DNA of 64,000 bases from contig NZ_JACSMD010000005.1 of NCBI RefSeq assembly GCF_018618475.1, positions 1-64,000 of the forward strand, given 5' to 3'. The position numbers and the translations under genes are program-made. The notes beneath the pieces were generated by a model. That model saw nothing but the letters and a program-made list of their open reading frames with translations, had not been told where the DNA came from and ran no database searches. This stretch comes from Exiguobacterium sp. s122 (lineage in GTDB: Bacteria > Bacillota > Bacilli > Exiguobacteriales > Exiguobacteriaceae). Of this stretch, positions 50,917 through 59,026 are shown piece by piece (within the stretch, counting starts at the first letter, position 1; the number at the start of each line of letters is the position of its first letter).

Positions 50917-51384
50917 ATGACGAAGAAAGAACGACTACATACGATAAAAATGATGCAGAAGAAGTGGTTGGTGCTTCGCTTGGTGTTCGCAATCCCTATT
51001 GGGGTGTGCTGGTATTTGTTCATGCAAAGTGAACAGTTTGAGCTCTTATATGGCGGATTACTAATAGGAGGCATCGCGATGGCTGCAAACTTATTTCTTT
51101 ATGACAGTCGCATGATCAAAAAATTATCATCGAACGAAGACGTGAAACAAATCATCGATCTCCAGCACAGGTTTAGTTATGCACTTCTGATAATGGTAGG
51201 TGTCGTGTTGCCAATCATCTTGAAATTGAATTTGATTCATGCCAGTACATTTATTTTATTTATAGGCGGACTGGTTTTGATTGGATATGCGCAACGGCAA
51301 CTTGACCGACAATTACGATGGATCGACTCAGAACAACCGACCTTTCAAGAGATACAACGGACACGGTTTAGGTTTAGAACATAA
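50917..51384 (+). CDS. Expanded 4-TM family, member B
   Basis: 155 residues. N-terminal MTKKERLHTIKMMQKK, four spans and C-terminal 'LDRQLRWIDSEQPTFQEI', the same layout as member A but without the LTFN loop motif. The ATG at 50917 follows AGAGGTG; a GTG at 50908 lies in that site. A TATAAT at 50892-50897 may be its -10 box. First gene of a run of six family members on the plus strand. Confidence 0.8.
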   Translation: MTKKERLHTIKMMQKKWLVLRLVFAIPIGVCWYLFMQSEQFELLYGGLLIGGIAMAANLFLYDSRMIKKLSSNEDVKQIIDLQHRFSYALLIMVGVVLPIILKLNLIHASTFILFIGGLVLIGYAQRQLDRQLRWIDSEQPTFQEIQRTRFRFRT

Positions 51385-51423
51385 TCGATGTTCGGATTGA
51401 TATCGACTAAAGGAGGGCTCTAT

Positions 51424-51873
51424 ATGAATAAACATGAGCGCTTAAAGAAAATGGTTATAGGCAATCGAAAAGCCCTTCTCGTACGACTTGGTTTTGCGAT
51501 TCCGGTTGGGATTTTACTCTTCTTCTTTTTACAATCGGGCACACAATCGCTCTTGTATGGTGGTTTGATCATTAGGGGATTGTTTGCATATGGACTTACG
51601 GTGATTCGCGAAAGTCGATTTATGAGCAGTTTTACCGAGCGTGTGCGGGCGAAACGGATTATACATGCACAGTATCTGTTCGACTACGTGATGGTTGTGT
51701 TTATCTGCTTCTTTTTCCCGCTGCTCATGAGGCTAAGCACAATCAGTTGGATTCCGTTTTTGATGTTCTCCTTCACGGCTCTAGCCATGTTGTTCGTTGA
51801 TCGTCTCCTTGATGAGAAAGTAAAGCTGATTGATCCTGAGCAACCAACACGTCGTGAAGTGAGAGGGTGGTGA
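51424..51873 (+). CDS. Expanded 4-TM family, member C
   Basis: 149 residues. MNKHERLKKMVIGNRK, then four spans, a loop 'RESRFMSSFTERVRAKRI' and C-terminal 'LDEKVKLIDPEQPTRREV'. Closest to member B ('VRLGFAIPVGILLFFFLQS' against 'LRLVFAIPIGVCWYLFMQS'). The ATG at 51424 has AAAGGAGGG upstream. 39 nt after member B. Confidence 0.8.
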   Translation: MNKHERLKKMVIGNRKALLVRLGFAIPVGILLFFFLQSGTQSLLYGGLIIRGLFAYGLTVIRESRFMSSFTERVRAKRIIHAQYLFDYVMVVFICFFFPLLMRLSTISWIPFLMFSFTALAMLFVDRLLDEKVKLIDPEQPTRREVRGW

Positions 51874-51882
51874 GTGAGGCAG

Positions 51883-52344
51883 ATGACAAAACAAGAACGC
51901 ATCAATGCCATCTATAAATCAAATATGAAGATGGCAGTCCTACAAGGGTTCATCACGTTTCCGATGATGTTTTTTACGGTCGGAGTAATTCGTTCAGATT
52001 CATGGAACGGATGGTACGTGCTCGGTATCGCTGTCTGCTTGTTGTTGTTTGGGGCTTCCTTCTTTAAAGCCAATCAAATCGAGACGAATATGACTGAGCA
52101 CGAAGGTGCCCAGCGAATCATCACACGACGAAACGGCTTCCTATTCGGGGTATTCGTCCTGTCTATTCTCGCAGTCGCATTGACGCTCAAGCTCGGGTGG
52201 GCATATGTGTGGATTTTGATTGTGACCGGTGGCGTTCTCTACGTTGGGTACCGATGGATTCGACGACAAGACGAGCGATTGTCTGCTATCGACCCGGAGC
52301 ATCCGAACCTTTTTGAGGTTCGGCTCGATCATGTGAAAGATTAG
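51883..52344 (+). CDS. Expanded 4-TM family, member D
   Basis: 153 residues. MTKQERINAIYKSNMK, four spans, 'ETNMTEHEGAQRIITRRNG' in the loop, and C-terminal 'QDERLSAIDPEHPNLFEVR'. Start ATG 51883 after GTGAGG; a GTG at 51874, directly behind the stop of member C, is possible. Closely spaced in the run B-G, so co-transcription is likely. Confidence 0.8.
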   Translation: MTKQERINAIYKSNMKMAVLQGFITFPMMFFTVGVIRSDSWNGWYVLGIAVCLLLFGASFFKANQIETNMTEHEGAQRIITRRNGFLFGVFVLSILAVALTLKLGWAYVWILIVTGGVLYVGYRWIRRQDERLSAIDPEHPNLFEVRLDHVKD

Positions 52345-52355
52345 GAGGGGTTCGG

Positions 52356-52838
52356 ATGGAACGAGAAGCCAGACTATCTAAACTCGTGAACATCAAGAAG
52401 CGATCTCATCGCTTCGTCATTGCGAGCACGCTCTTTATTTGGGGCGCATCGCTCTACTTCATGATGGACCTTGTGTATTCCGGTGCACTTGCGGTCCTCA
52501 GTCTCGTCCCGATGATGTGGGTCGAGTGGAGGCAGACACGCACTTACCTCACGTTCAATCGCGACCGTTCATATCGGCGTCTCATTCAGCTGAATTTTGC
52601 AATTCTCTGTTTTACTTTTATCTTACTGTTTAGCCTAGTCACCTTGCTTTTAACCGGCAATATCCACCGGGATGCACTCATGTGGACGATCATTCTCGGG
52701 GCCCCGCCGTCTGTCCTACTGCCGTTTTGGCTGGACCGGAAGTTGCTCGAAATCGATCCGGAGCACGTGACGTCTGGCATGTTGGCGAAAGCGAGCCGTG
52801 CGAAGTCGAAGGATCAACTTAATGAAATACAAGAATAA
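52356..52838 (+). CDS. Expanded 4-TM family, member E
   Basis: 160 residues. MEREARLSKLVNIKKRS, four spans, the loop 'TRTYLTFNRDRSYRRLIQLN' and C-terminal 'LDRKLLEIDPEHVTSGML'. It belongs to the LTFN subgroup with members A, G, H and I. TAGGAGGGG lies 6-8 nt upstream of the ATG. 11 nt after member D. Confidence 0.82.
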   Translation: MEREARLSKLVNIKKRSHRFVIASTLFIWGASLYFMMDLVYSGALAVLSLVPMMWVEWRQTRTYLTFNRDRSYRRLIQLNFAILCFTFILLFSLVTLLLTGNIHRDALMWTIILGAPPSVLLPFWLDRKLLEIDPEHVTSGMLAKASRAKSKDQLNEIQE

Positions 52839-52853
52839 AAGGACGATATGACT

Positions 52854-53342
52854 ATGACGAAACAAGAACGAATTCAAGTGTTAGGCAAGAATCGAGAACA
52901 ACATCAACGCAGTAGTCTTTGGCTGGCGATCGCACTCATCTTCTTCAACTCGTTCACGTTAGGGTTTGAGGACTTTTGGTGGGTATGGGGGATCGGATCT
53001 CTACTCGTATCAATCGGTCTAGTGCGTATTATGCTTCGTGAGGGGAAGATTGCGATGACGTTTACGACCGGACGAGGCGAGGTGCTCACGAGGCGCTTGT
53101 ATCAGATGTATCCGCTTTGGATTGTATGGGTCACGGCGGCGATGATTTTCAGTCGTTTGGGCGTCCCGACTATCGGGTGGATGCTTTATAGTGTCTGTTC
53201 GGCGATGCTAGCATGGCACCATTACACGACACGTCGACAGCTCAAGCGAGTTGACCCGAATCAGCCGACTCGAAATGAAATCACCATGCATCATCGATCT
53301 TATGAGAGGAGTACATATGCTAACGAAAGAAGCACGGATTGA
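52854..53342 (+). CDS. Expanded 4-TM family, member F
   Basis: 162 residues. MTKQERIQVLGKNREQ, four spans, loop 'REGKIAMTFTTGRGEVLTRRL' and C-terminal 'TRRQLKRVDPNQPTRNEITM'. I chose the ATG at 52854 by the conserved N terminus; ATG 52848 is two codons earlier, and AAAAGGACG serves either. Its 3' end overlaps the start of member G by 26 nt. Confidence 0.78.
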   Translation: MTKQERIQVLGKNREQHQRSSLWLAIALIFFNSFTLGFEDFWWVWGIGSLLVSIGLVRIMLREGKIAMTFTTGRGEVLTRRLYQMYPLWIVWVTAAMIFSRLGVPTIGWMLYSVCSAMLAWHHYTTRRQLKRVDPNQPTRNEITMHHRSYERSTYANERSTD

Positions 53343-53799
53343 ACAGTTACTGGAGCAAGATGACGTCCATTGGCGTTGGCGCTGGGGCGTTTGGCTTGTC
53401 GGGATTGTCGTGACGATGGTGGTCAGCGGCCTCTCACCGAGATGGATTCCATTTAGTACACTCGTCTTTTGTTTTCCGCATCTCTGTTTGGAATGGCGCA
53501 AGACAAAACTGTTATTGACATTCAATGAGGATGCTCGATACATTCGTCTCATCTATTTAAACTTTATCGGGCAATGGCTTCAGTTCGTCGTATACCTCTA
53601 TCTTGTGATCAGATACATCACGGGTAGCACGTCGATTCAACTGTTGATCAGTGTCTGCCTAGGCATGTTCATCGTCACGTTTGGTAGTTCCCGCTGGCTT
53701 CAGACGAAACTTTGTACGATTGACCTGGCACACGTCACTGAAAAAGAGATGTCGGCCGCAAAAGAGGCACGACTAGCAGCATATCGGGCAGACTCTTGA
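53317..53799 (+). CDS. Expanded 4-TM family, member G
   Basis: 160 residues. MLTKEARIEQLLEQDD, four spans, loop 'KTKLLLTFNEDARYIRLIYLN' and C-terminal 'LQTKLCTIDLAHVTEKEM'. The ATG at 53317 follows GAGAGGAG and lies inside the end of member F. Last of the run B-G; a terminator overlaps the stop codon. Confidence 0.8.
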   Translation: MLTKEARIEQLLEQDDVHWRWRWGVWLVGIVVTMVVSGLSPRWIPFSTLVFCFPHLCLEWRKTKLLLTFNEDARYIRLIYLNFIGQWLQFVVYLYLVIRYITGSTSIQLLISVCLGMFIVTFGSSRWLQTKLCTIDLAHVTEKEMSAAKEARLAAYRADS

Positions 53800-53822
53800 C
53801 TTCACAAGGTCTGCTTTTTTGC
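53788..53822 (+). terminator. Terminator of the B-G run
   Basis: GCAGAC ... GTCTGC stem followed by TTTTTT; it covers the stop codon of member G. Confidence 0.75.
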
Positions 53823-53901
53823 GTCTCAGGACATCTGTCCTTTATTGTTAAGGCGAATGGACGTAAGCTAATCACGTAATTTATAGAATCGAGGAATCAA
53901 C

Positions 53902-54837
53902 ATGTTAGCGATTGGGATTGGATTAGTGATTGGCATTTTATTGCCGATGCAGACAAGTATGAATGCGAGGCTCCGTATGATTGTCGGGTCTCCGTTCGTC
54001 GCATCACTGTTATCGTTTGCGATTGGAACGTCGTTTTTAACAATCGTTTTACTCCTAACTGGTCAGACGGTTCGAATCGATAGTAGTTTGTTTCAAACGC
54101 AGCCGGCTTGGATTTGGACGGGCGGATTGCTCGGCGTTGTTTTTTTAACGGGAAACATCCTCTTGTTCCCTCGTCTTGGGAGTGTCCAGACGGTCATCAT
54201 GCCGATATTTGGTCAAATTCTCATGGGATTGCTCATCGATCATTTCGGTTGGTTTCATTCTACGGTCAACGCACTTACATCGACGCGTCTCGTCGGGGCG
54301 GTCCTCGTGTTGATTGGTGTGGTCGGAACGGTCGCGTTCGCCGATTGGTTGAACCGTCGACGCGGTAAACTGAGCGCGATGCAAGGCACTGATCCATCGA
54401 AGAACGGCTGGCGGCTGTTTGGGATTGGAACGGGCATGATGAGTGCGACGCAAACGGCCATCAACGGTCATTTAGGGGCGGTGCTTGAATCCGCGTTAAA
54501 AGGCGCATTCGTTTCGTTTGTCGTCGGGACGATGGCCCTTCTACTCATTGTGATTCTTATGCGACCGACCGTCCAATGGCGTGGGCTCGCCGGACAGCCG
54601 GCTTGGATTTGGTTCGGCGGCATCATCGGGGCGTTGTTTATAGGTGGGAACGTCTTCATCGTGCCACTGGTCGGGACGGGTGTTGCGGTCGTGATCGTGA
54701 TTATCGGCTTATTATGCGGAAGTCTCCTGATTGACCGGTTCGGTTGGTTTGGCGCGGCGAAACATCCGGTGACCGGCATCCAACTCGTCAGTCTGGCAAT
54801 CATGGTCATCGGCATATTACTCATTCGGTTAGCGTAA
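53902..54837 (+). CDS. DMT superfamily transporter, double YdcZ (DUF606) domain
   Basis: 311 residues with ten spans, made of two similar halves of about 150 residues. Half 1 'QPAWIWTGGLLGVVFLTGNILLFPRLG' matches half 2 'QPAWIWFGGIIGALFIGGNVFIVPLVG', and both have 'GLLIDHFGWF'-type ends. It is a fused dimer of the YdcZ family; substrate unknown. GAGGAATC precedes the ATG. First gene of a cluster: double YdcZ, single YdcZ, Crp-type regulator, single YdcZ. Confidence 0.88.
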   Translation: MLAIGIGLVIGILLPMQTSMNARLRMIVGSPFVASLLSFAIGTSFLTIVLLLTGQTVRIDSSLFQTQPAWIWTGGLLGVVFLTGNILLFPRLGSVQTVIMPIFGQILMGLLIDHFGWFHSTVNALTSTRLVGAVLVLIGVVGTVAFADWLNRRRGKLSAMQGTDPSKNGWRLFGIGTGMMSATQTAINGHLGAVLESALKGAFVSFVVGTMALLLIVILMRPTVQWRGLAGQPAWIWFGGIIGALFIGGNVFIVPLVGTGVAVVIVIIGLLCGSLLIDRFGWFGAAKHPVTGIQLVSLAIMVIGILLIRLA

Positions 54838-54850
54838 AGGGGGAAAAGAC

Positions 54851-55276
54851 ATGCGAGGTGTATTGTTTGCGATAAGTGGGGGCTTCTTTTTAACGCTACA
54901 AAGTGTCGCCAATGCCAATATCAGTTCGAATATCGGAACGTGGCAAGCCGCAACGCTCACCCAGATGACCGGTTTTCTCGTGGCGCTCCTCGTCACGCTC
55001 GTCATTCGGGACCGTACTTATCGTGAGATGCGGCAAGTGAAGCCGCTCTATTTGTCAGGTGGCGCCTTCGCGGCGCTCATCTTGTTTAGCAATATGACGG
55101 CTGTGCATACGCTCGGCGTGACGCTCACGATTTCCTTATTTTTAATCGCCCAGCTCGCGCTCGCCCTCGTAATCGATGGCCGCGGCTGGTTCGGCATGGT
55201 GCGACGACGCTTAAACGTCACCCAGCTTCTCGGTGTGGCGATGATGGTGGCTGGCGTCATTTTATTAAAATGGTAG
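54851..55276 (+). CDS. YdcZ (DUF606) family membrane protein
   Basis: 141 residues, five spans. 'GTWQAATLTQMTGFLVALLVTL', 'YLSGGAFAALILFSNMTAV' and 'LALVIDGRGWFGMVRR' match the YdcZ repeat. Single-domain members probably dimerise. AAGGGGGAAA precedes the ATG. It lies between the double YdcZ gene (13 nt) and the Crp-type regulator gene (10 nt). Confidence 0.88.
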   Translation: MRGVLFAISGGFFLTLQSVANANISSNIGTWQAATLTQMTGFLVALLVTLVIRDRTYREMRQVKPLYLSGGAFAALILFSNMTAVHTLGVTLTISLFLIAQLALALVIDGRGWFGMVRRRLNVTQLLGVAMMVAGVILLKW

Positions 55277-55286
55277 GAGGGACGAC

Positions 55287-55946
55287 ATGGAGCAGTTCAT
55301 TCAACAGTATGGTCTCGATGACGTGTTACCTCTGGCGGCACGGAACGATTTGAGACTCGTTCGCTACGTGCCAGGGTCAACGATTTGTTCCCAAGGCGAT
55401 CCGGCTCAATCGCTTTATTTTCTCGTCAGTGGGAAGCTTCGCGTCTCCCATACGTCGGTTGCTGGGAAACGGCTCGTCTTGTCGTTCAAGCAGCCACTCG
55501 ACTTGATTGGTGACATCGAATATGTACGACGGACGCCATACTTGAATACGGTCGAGGCGGTCACAGCCGTCGAGATGCTCGTCATTTCGTTCGACGCGTT
55601 AGCACATCATGCCACCGATGACGTCACATGGCTCAACTATCTATTGGCGGAAATTACCCGTAAGTTCGAGATGAAGTCGCAATCGATGAGCTTTAATTTG
55701 TTTTATCCGGTCGAGGTCCGGCTCGCTAGTTATTTGCTGTCGATGACACCCGAGACGACGACGCTCGGTTCGACGGTCGACGAGTTGACCGACATCGCCG
55801 ATTTGATTGGGACGAGCTATCGGCACGTCAATCGGACGCTCAAACGCTTTGTTGAACAAGGACTCATTGAGCGGGACAGACGTTCGATCACGGTCATCAA
55901 TCGTAATCGTTTGATTGAGGTGGCAGGAGAAAGTATCTATGAGTGA
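55287..55946 (+). CDS. Crp/Fnr family transcription regulator (YeiL-like)
   Basis: 219 residues. Cyclic-nucleotide-binding-like barrel (about 15-115: 'PGSTICSQGDPAQSLYFLVSGKLRVSH') and a C-terminal winged helix ('ELTDIADLIGTSYRHVNRTLKRFVEQGLI'). It resembles the YeiL group. No cysteine cluster for an iron-sulfur centre is visible. Embedded between YdcZ genes, it probably controls this transporter cluster. GTAGGAGGG precedes the ATG. Confidence 0.88.
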   Translation: MEQFIQQYGLDDVLPLAARNDLRLVRYVPGSTICSQGDPAQSLYFLVSGKLRVSHTSVAGKRLVLSFKQPLDLIGDIEYVRRTPYLNTVEAVTAVEMLVISFDALAHHATDDVTWLNYLLAEITRKFEMKSQSMSFNLFYPVEVRLASYLLSMTPETTTLGSTVDELTDIADLIGTSYRHVNRTLKRFVEQGLIERDRRSITVINRNRLIEVAGESIYE

Positions 55947-55958
55947 GGAGGATGACCG

Positions 55959-56432
55959 ATGGCGATTGGAATGCTGTTAGCCGTGTTCGGCGGGATGCTC
56001 GTCTGCGTTCAAAATACGTTCAATGCGAACGTGAAACAAAAGGTCGGCGCGTGGTCCACGACGACGCTCGTTCTTGGGCTCGGGTTTCTCGCCTCGCTTA
56101 TCGCGGGGTTGATGAGTAACGGACCGGCTTTGTTTGCCGTAACTGGGATGGAGACGTGGTATTGGTTCAGCGGGATCATCGGCGTCGGTGTTGTTTTCAG
56201 CGTGACGCAAAGCGTCGAGCGGCTCGGCCCGAGTTATGCCATCTCCATCGTCATGGTGTCGCAAATCCTGTTCGCACTCCTTTGGGACACACTCGGTTGG
56301 TTCGGGCTCGAGGCGATTCCGTTCACATGGAAGACCGGCGTCGGCATCGTCTTCATTGTCGGTGGGGTATTGCTGTTTCAATTGAGCGGGAATGAAAAAG
56401 TAGTGAACGAGCGTGTCCGCCGCGTCGGCTGA
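55959..56432 (+). CDS. YdcZ (DUF606) family membrane protein
   Basis: 157 residues, five spans: 'GGMLVCVQNTFNANVKQKVG', 'YWFSGIIGVGVVFSVTQSV', 'ALLWDTLGWFGLEAIPFTW'. Third YdcZ-type gene of the cluster, 12 nt after the Crp-type gene with GAGGAGG upstream. Two different single-domain members could form a heterodimer. Confidence 0.88.
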   Translation: MAIGMLLAVFGGMLVCVQNTFNANVKQKVGAWSTTTLVLGLGFLASLIAGLMSNGPALFAVTGMETWYWFSGIIGVGVVFSVTQSVERLGPSYAISIVMVSQILFALLWDTLGWFGLEAIPFTWKTGVGIVFIVGGVLLFQLSGNEKVVNERVRRVG

Positions 56433-56434
56433 CG

Positions 56435-56638
56435 TTAAAATGATTTCCCGCAACTATGACAAGTCTGCCCGTGTTCCTGCCTTCTGACAGAGGTTTGGCA
56501 ATGCGGGCATGTTGTCGTTTGTGACTCTTGCGGATAAAACGTCGAACGATGCTCGAACGGGGAGCGGTAATGCGGTTTCCAGTTGAAAAGGATAAAGACA
56601 ACGACAGCGAGTAAAATGATAAGAATCACGATATCCAT
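56435..56638 (-). CDS. Membrane-anchored zinc-ribbon protein
   Basis: 67 residues. One N-terminal span (2-19), then a C-terminal zinc ribbon with two Cys pairs (TTTCPHCQTSVRRQE and TCHSCGKSF). Function unknown. GGAGG lies upstream of the ATG at 56638. Convergent with the YdcZ gene, with 2 nt between them. Confidence 0.8.
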   Translation of the reverse strand: MDIVILIILLAVVVFILFNWKPHYRSPFEHRSTFYPQESQTTTCPHCQTSVRRQEHGQTCHSCGKSF

Positions 56639-56717
56639 ATGAAAACCTCCTAATTATTGGTATGCTAATCCTATATACGCAACGCATACGGATTAGGTTT
56701 CAAGGGGGAATGAAGAG

Positions 56718-57206
56718 ATGACACGTGAGGAACGAGTCGAGCAATTATACGTACGAAATCGAACCGGGCTCGTAATGTTGATTAGTACATTTATGATTGG
56801 ACTTACTGGTGGACTATGGTTTTTTACTGGGGGAACCTATGGACAGATTGCTGCATTCGTCTTCTTTTTCGTCGTCACGTTGCCACTTAGCTTCGTCGCT
56901 TGGCGGAAGACGCGGACGCTGTTGACGTTCAATGAGGATCAGCGTTATCGCCGCTGGATTCGCTTCAAAGGGTTACTAAATCTCGTCCTACTGTTCGGCA
57001 TGATGGGGATGATGTCGCTCTTTGCATCAGGATTCGTCCCATTGTCGCTGTTCACGGGGACGGTCGTGAGTTTGGCCATCGGTTATTTGTTCATCGAGAT
57101 GGTGATTGATCGCCGCTTGCTTCAAATCGATGATGAGCACGTCGTCGACAGCCTGCTCGGATTGACGAAGCGGGAGCGAATGAAACGGCATTGGGAAGAA
57201 GAGTGA
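56718..57206 (+). CDS. Expanded 4-TM family, member H
   Basis: 162 residues. MTREERVEQLYVRNR, four spans, loop 'KTRTLLTFNEDQRYRRWIRFK' and C-terminal 'IDRRLLQIDDEHVVDSLL'. AAGGGGGAA precedes the ATG. It is separated from the B-G run by the YdcZ cluster. LTFN subgroup. Confidence 0.82.
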   Translation: MTREERVEQLYVRNRTGLVMLISTFMIGLTGGLWFFTGGTYGQIAAFVFFFVVTLPLSFVAWRKTRTLLTFNEDQRYRRWIRFKGLLNLVLLFGMMGMMSLFASGFVPLSLFTGTVVSLAIGYLFIEMVIDRRLLQIDDEHVVDSLLGLTKRERMKRHWEEE

Positions 57207-57265
57207 AACTTTTTGCACGATTGATTCGTAAAAGAAGGAAATGAGATTTAGCTAGGAGGAAAGAT

Positions 57266-57751
57266 ATGATTGAAAAGAACGAACGGCTAAAACAAATGGT
57301 CGAGAACGACCGCCACGTGAACAAAACAGCGCTCTTGCTCACGTTCATGATTCTAGGAATCGCCTTTTACTTCATCTTTACGCAAGAAATCTCGGTCGTG
57401 ACGTTCGCCGTGATCATTATGGCGACCCAGTTGCCGAGCTTGTATCGGGCCTGGCACCGAATGAAGTTACTGATTACATTCAATGATGAGGCGCGCTATC
57501 AAAAGTTTGTTCGTCTCGAGTTCGGGATCGTGCTCGCGAACGTCATCTTGCTCGGTGTCTTTATCGCCATCGCCTGGTCGATTGAAGGGTCACTTATCGT
57601 GTTTGCGGTCATGCTCCTCGCCCTGTTCATCCCGTTCATCTTCTTATCGGTATGGGTGAACCGGAAGCTGGAGCTAATTGATTCGAATCATGTTACGAAT
57701 CACGAGCTCCGGATGGCACATCGGGAAGCGGCGACAAATCGCTTCAACTAA
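57266..57751 (+). CDS. Expanded 4-TM family, member I
   Basis: 161 residues. MIEKNERLKQMVENDRH, four spans, loop 'RMKLLITFNDEARYQKFVRLE' and C-terminal 'VNRKLELIDSNHVTNHELRM'. AGGAGGAAA precedes the ATG. LTFN subgroup, closest by pattern to member H. A small lipoprotein gene follows after 24 nt. Confidence 0.82.
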   Translation: MIEKNERLKQMVENDRHVNKTALLLTFMILGIAFYFIFTQEISVVTFAVIIMATQLPSLYRAWHRMKLLITFNDEARYQKFVRLEFGIVLANVILLGVFIAIAWSIEGSLIVFAVMLLALFIPFIFLSVWVNRKLELIDSNHVTNHELRMAHREAATNRFN

Positions 57752-57775
57752 ACAGCCAAAGGGGCGTAAAGACTC

Positions 57776-58168
57776 ATGAGTCGAAAGTTAGTCTTTTTTC
57801 TAATTGTTGGATTGCTGTTTTTGCATGCATGTAATGAAAGTGGTCGTGAACTTGTCGTCGGGACTTATACAGACGAGAGTACCATCGTCTACTCAGGTGA
57901 TACGCTCACAAACGAGTTGGAAATTACACGATTCCTTGAGTTGATTGAGACGAGCACCCTATCTGAAGCCCAAGTTACCGGCTTGCCCGACTATGTGATC
58001 ACGGTGAACAATCGGTCTGAGTCGACAATGGAAGCGATGGTGAATGTTTGGGTTTTAGAAAACGAACAGATGCTTTTCACTCGTGGGATGGAAGGAACTG
58101 AGGTGTTTCAAATTGATTCGATGTACACCGAAGACATAAACAACATCCTAAACATGAATACTTTCTAA
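57776..58168 (+). CDS. Small lipoprotein
   Basis: 130 residues. Signal peptide MSRKLVFFLIVGLLFLHAC with the lipobox Cys at residue 19. The mature part is acidic, about 110 residues, with no recognised domain. It follows member I by 24 nt with a GGGGCG-type upstream site, so probably the same transcript. Confidence 0.75.
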   Translation: MSRKLVFFLIVGLLFLHACNESGRELVVGTYTDESTIVYSGDTLTNELEITRFLELIETSTLSEAQVTGLPDYVITVNNRSESTMEAMVNVWVLENEQMLFTRGMEGTEVFQIDSMYTEDINNILNMNTF

Positions 58169-58184
58169 ATGAGTGGAGGGTACG

Positions 58185-58298
58185 ATGGGGTTGCAAGCGT
58201 TGGACATGTTATGGTCGATTGGACATATTGCGGTCATCGTTGCGGGTTTTTTATTTGTACTACAGCGGATGAGTTTAAAAATGCGCAAAGCGAACTGA
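58185..58298 (+). CDS. Very small membrane protein, 37 residues
   Basis: ATG at 58185 with GAGTGGAGGG upstream. The product has one hydrophobic helix (about 8-26, 'LWSIGHIAVIVAGFLFVLQ') and a basic tail (RMSLKMRKAN). It lies 16 nt after the lipoprotein gene and just before a terminator. Single-span micro-proteins of this kind often act as accessory subunits; no function can be given. Confidence 0.6.
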   Translation: MGLQALDMLWSIGHIAVIVAGFLFVLQRMSLKMRKAN

Positions 58299-58305
58299 AG
58301 CGAAT

Positions 58306-58342
58306 AAAACAGCCATGACATTCGATTGTCATGGCTGTTTTT
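58306..58342 (+). terminator. Terminator
   Basis: AAAACAGCCATGACA ... TGTCATGGCTGTTTTT hairpin; ends the plus-strand cluster. Confidence 0.92.
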
Positions 58343-58385
58343 CGTTTGCGCAGATTCGGGACTGACCGAAAAAACGAGACTAGAG

Positions 58386-58904
58386 CTATTCTTCTACCTG
58401 AATTTTGAACACGTCGGTACCGGAACGGTTGGTCAAGAAGGTGATTAAAATCAAATCGCCCGCTGATAAGTCTGAGAGGGAAAGGACGGTATCTTGCTTA
58501 TAGATGGATACTTGTTCGTCATAAATATCGTACGTCATCATCTTTTGATTCGTTTCACCGTTGAACGACTGCGGGGTAACCGTCAATCGATTGCCGTCAA
58601 TGCTTTCAATCTCGGCATAAAAGGTTTGAACATCAGACGGAGCGAGGACCCAAGCGTCGGTTTCATAGGCCTTGTACGCGTTCGCATATCCCGCGAAATA
58701 ACTGATGACGATACTGATAGATAACAAAACGAACAACAGGATAACTGTGACTTTATGAGGTGGAGCGATTGGAAAACGTGTTCTTGTATTTCCGTCGAGC
58801 TCTCGATTGATTTGCCGCTTGTAGACTTGAAAATAGAGTACGACAGTTAACACAAAGATGAATACAACAATACATGTTGCAATGATATAGATGGGTATAC
58901 TCAT
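58386..58904 (-). CDS. Membrane protein with extracytoplasmic domain, unknown function
   Basis: 172 residues. Two spans (about 5-25 and 52-72) are followed by about 95 residues, probably outside the cell and mostly beta-strand ('FYAEIESIDGNRLTVTPQSF', 'TVLSLSDLSAGDLILITFL'), which may form an OB-like barrel. I chose the ATG at 58904 with AAAGGAG upstream; the longer frame runs into the preceding genes. Last gene behind an ABC transporter pair. Confidence 0.7.
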   Translation of the reverse strand: MSIPIYIIATCIVVFIFVLTVVLYFQVYKRQINRELDGNTRTRFPIAPPHKVTVILLFVLLSISIVISYFAGYANAYKAYETDAWVLAPSDVQTFYAEIESIDGNRLTVTPQSFNGETNQKMMTYDIYDEQVSIYKQDTVLSLSDLSAGDLILITFLTNRSGTDVFKIQVEE

Positions 58905-58936
58905 AGATTTGTCTCCTTTAGTCATTTGCGGCTGTC

Positions 58937-59026
58937 TTACGAAAACATCGCAATCAAGCACCCACAGATCACCATGCCGGCTGTGTAGAACGTGAAGCGG
59001 TGTCGCTCCCAAAGCGATTCGTTCAT
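58937..59026 (-). CDS. Very small ORF coupled to the ABC ATPase gene, 29 residues
   Basis: The ATG at 59026 overlaps the TGA of the ATPase gene (ATGA). Product MNESLWERHRFTFYTAGMVI plus nine more, with one hydrophobic stretch. Coding is likely because of the overlap and the single-span pattern, but it is too short to be sure. Confidence 0.4.
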   Translation of the reverse strand: MNESLWERHRFTFYTAGMVICGCLIAMFS

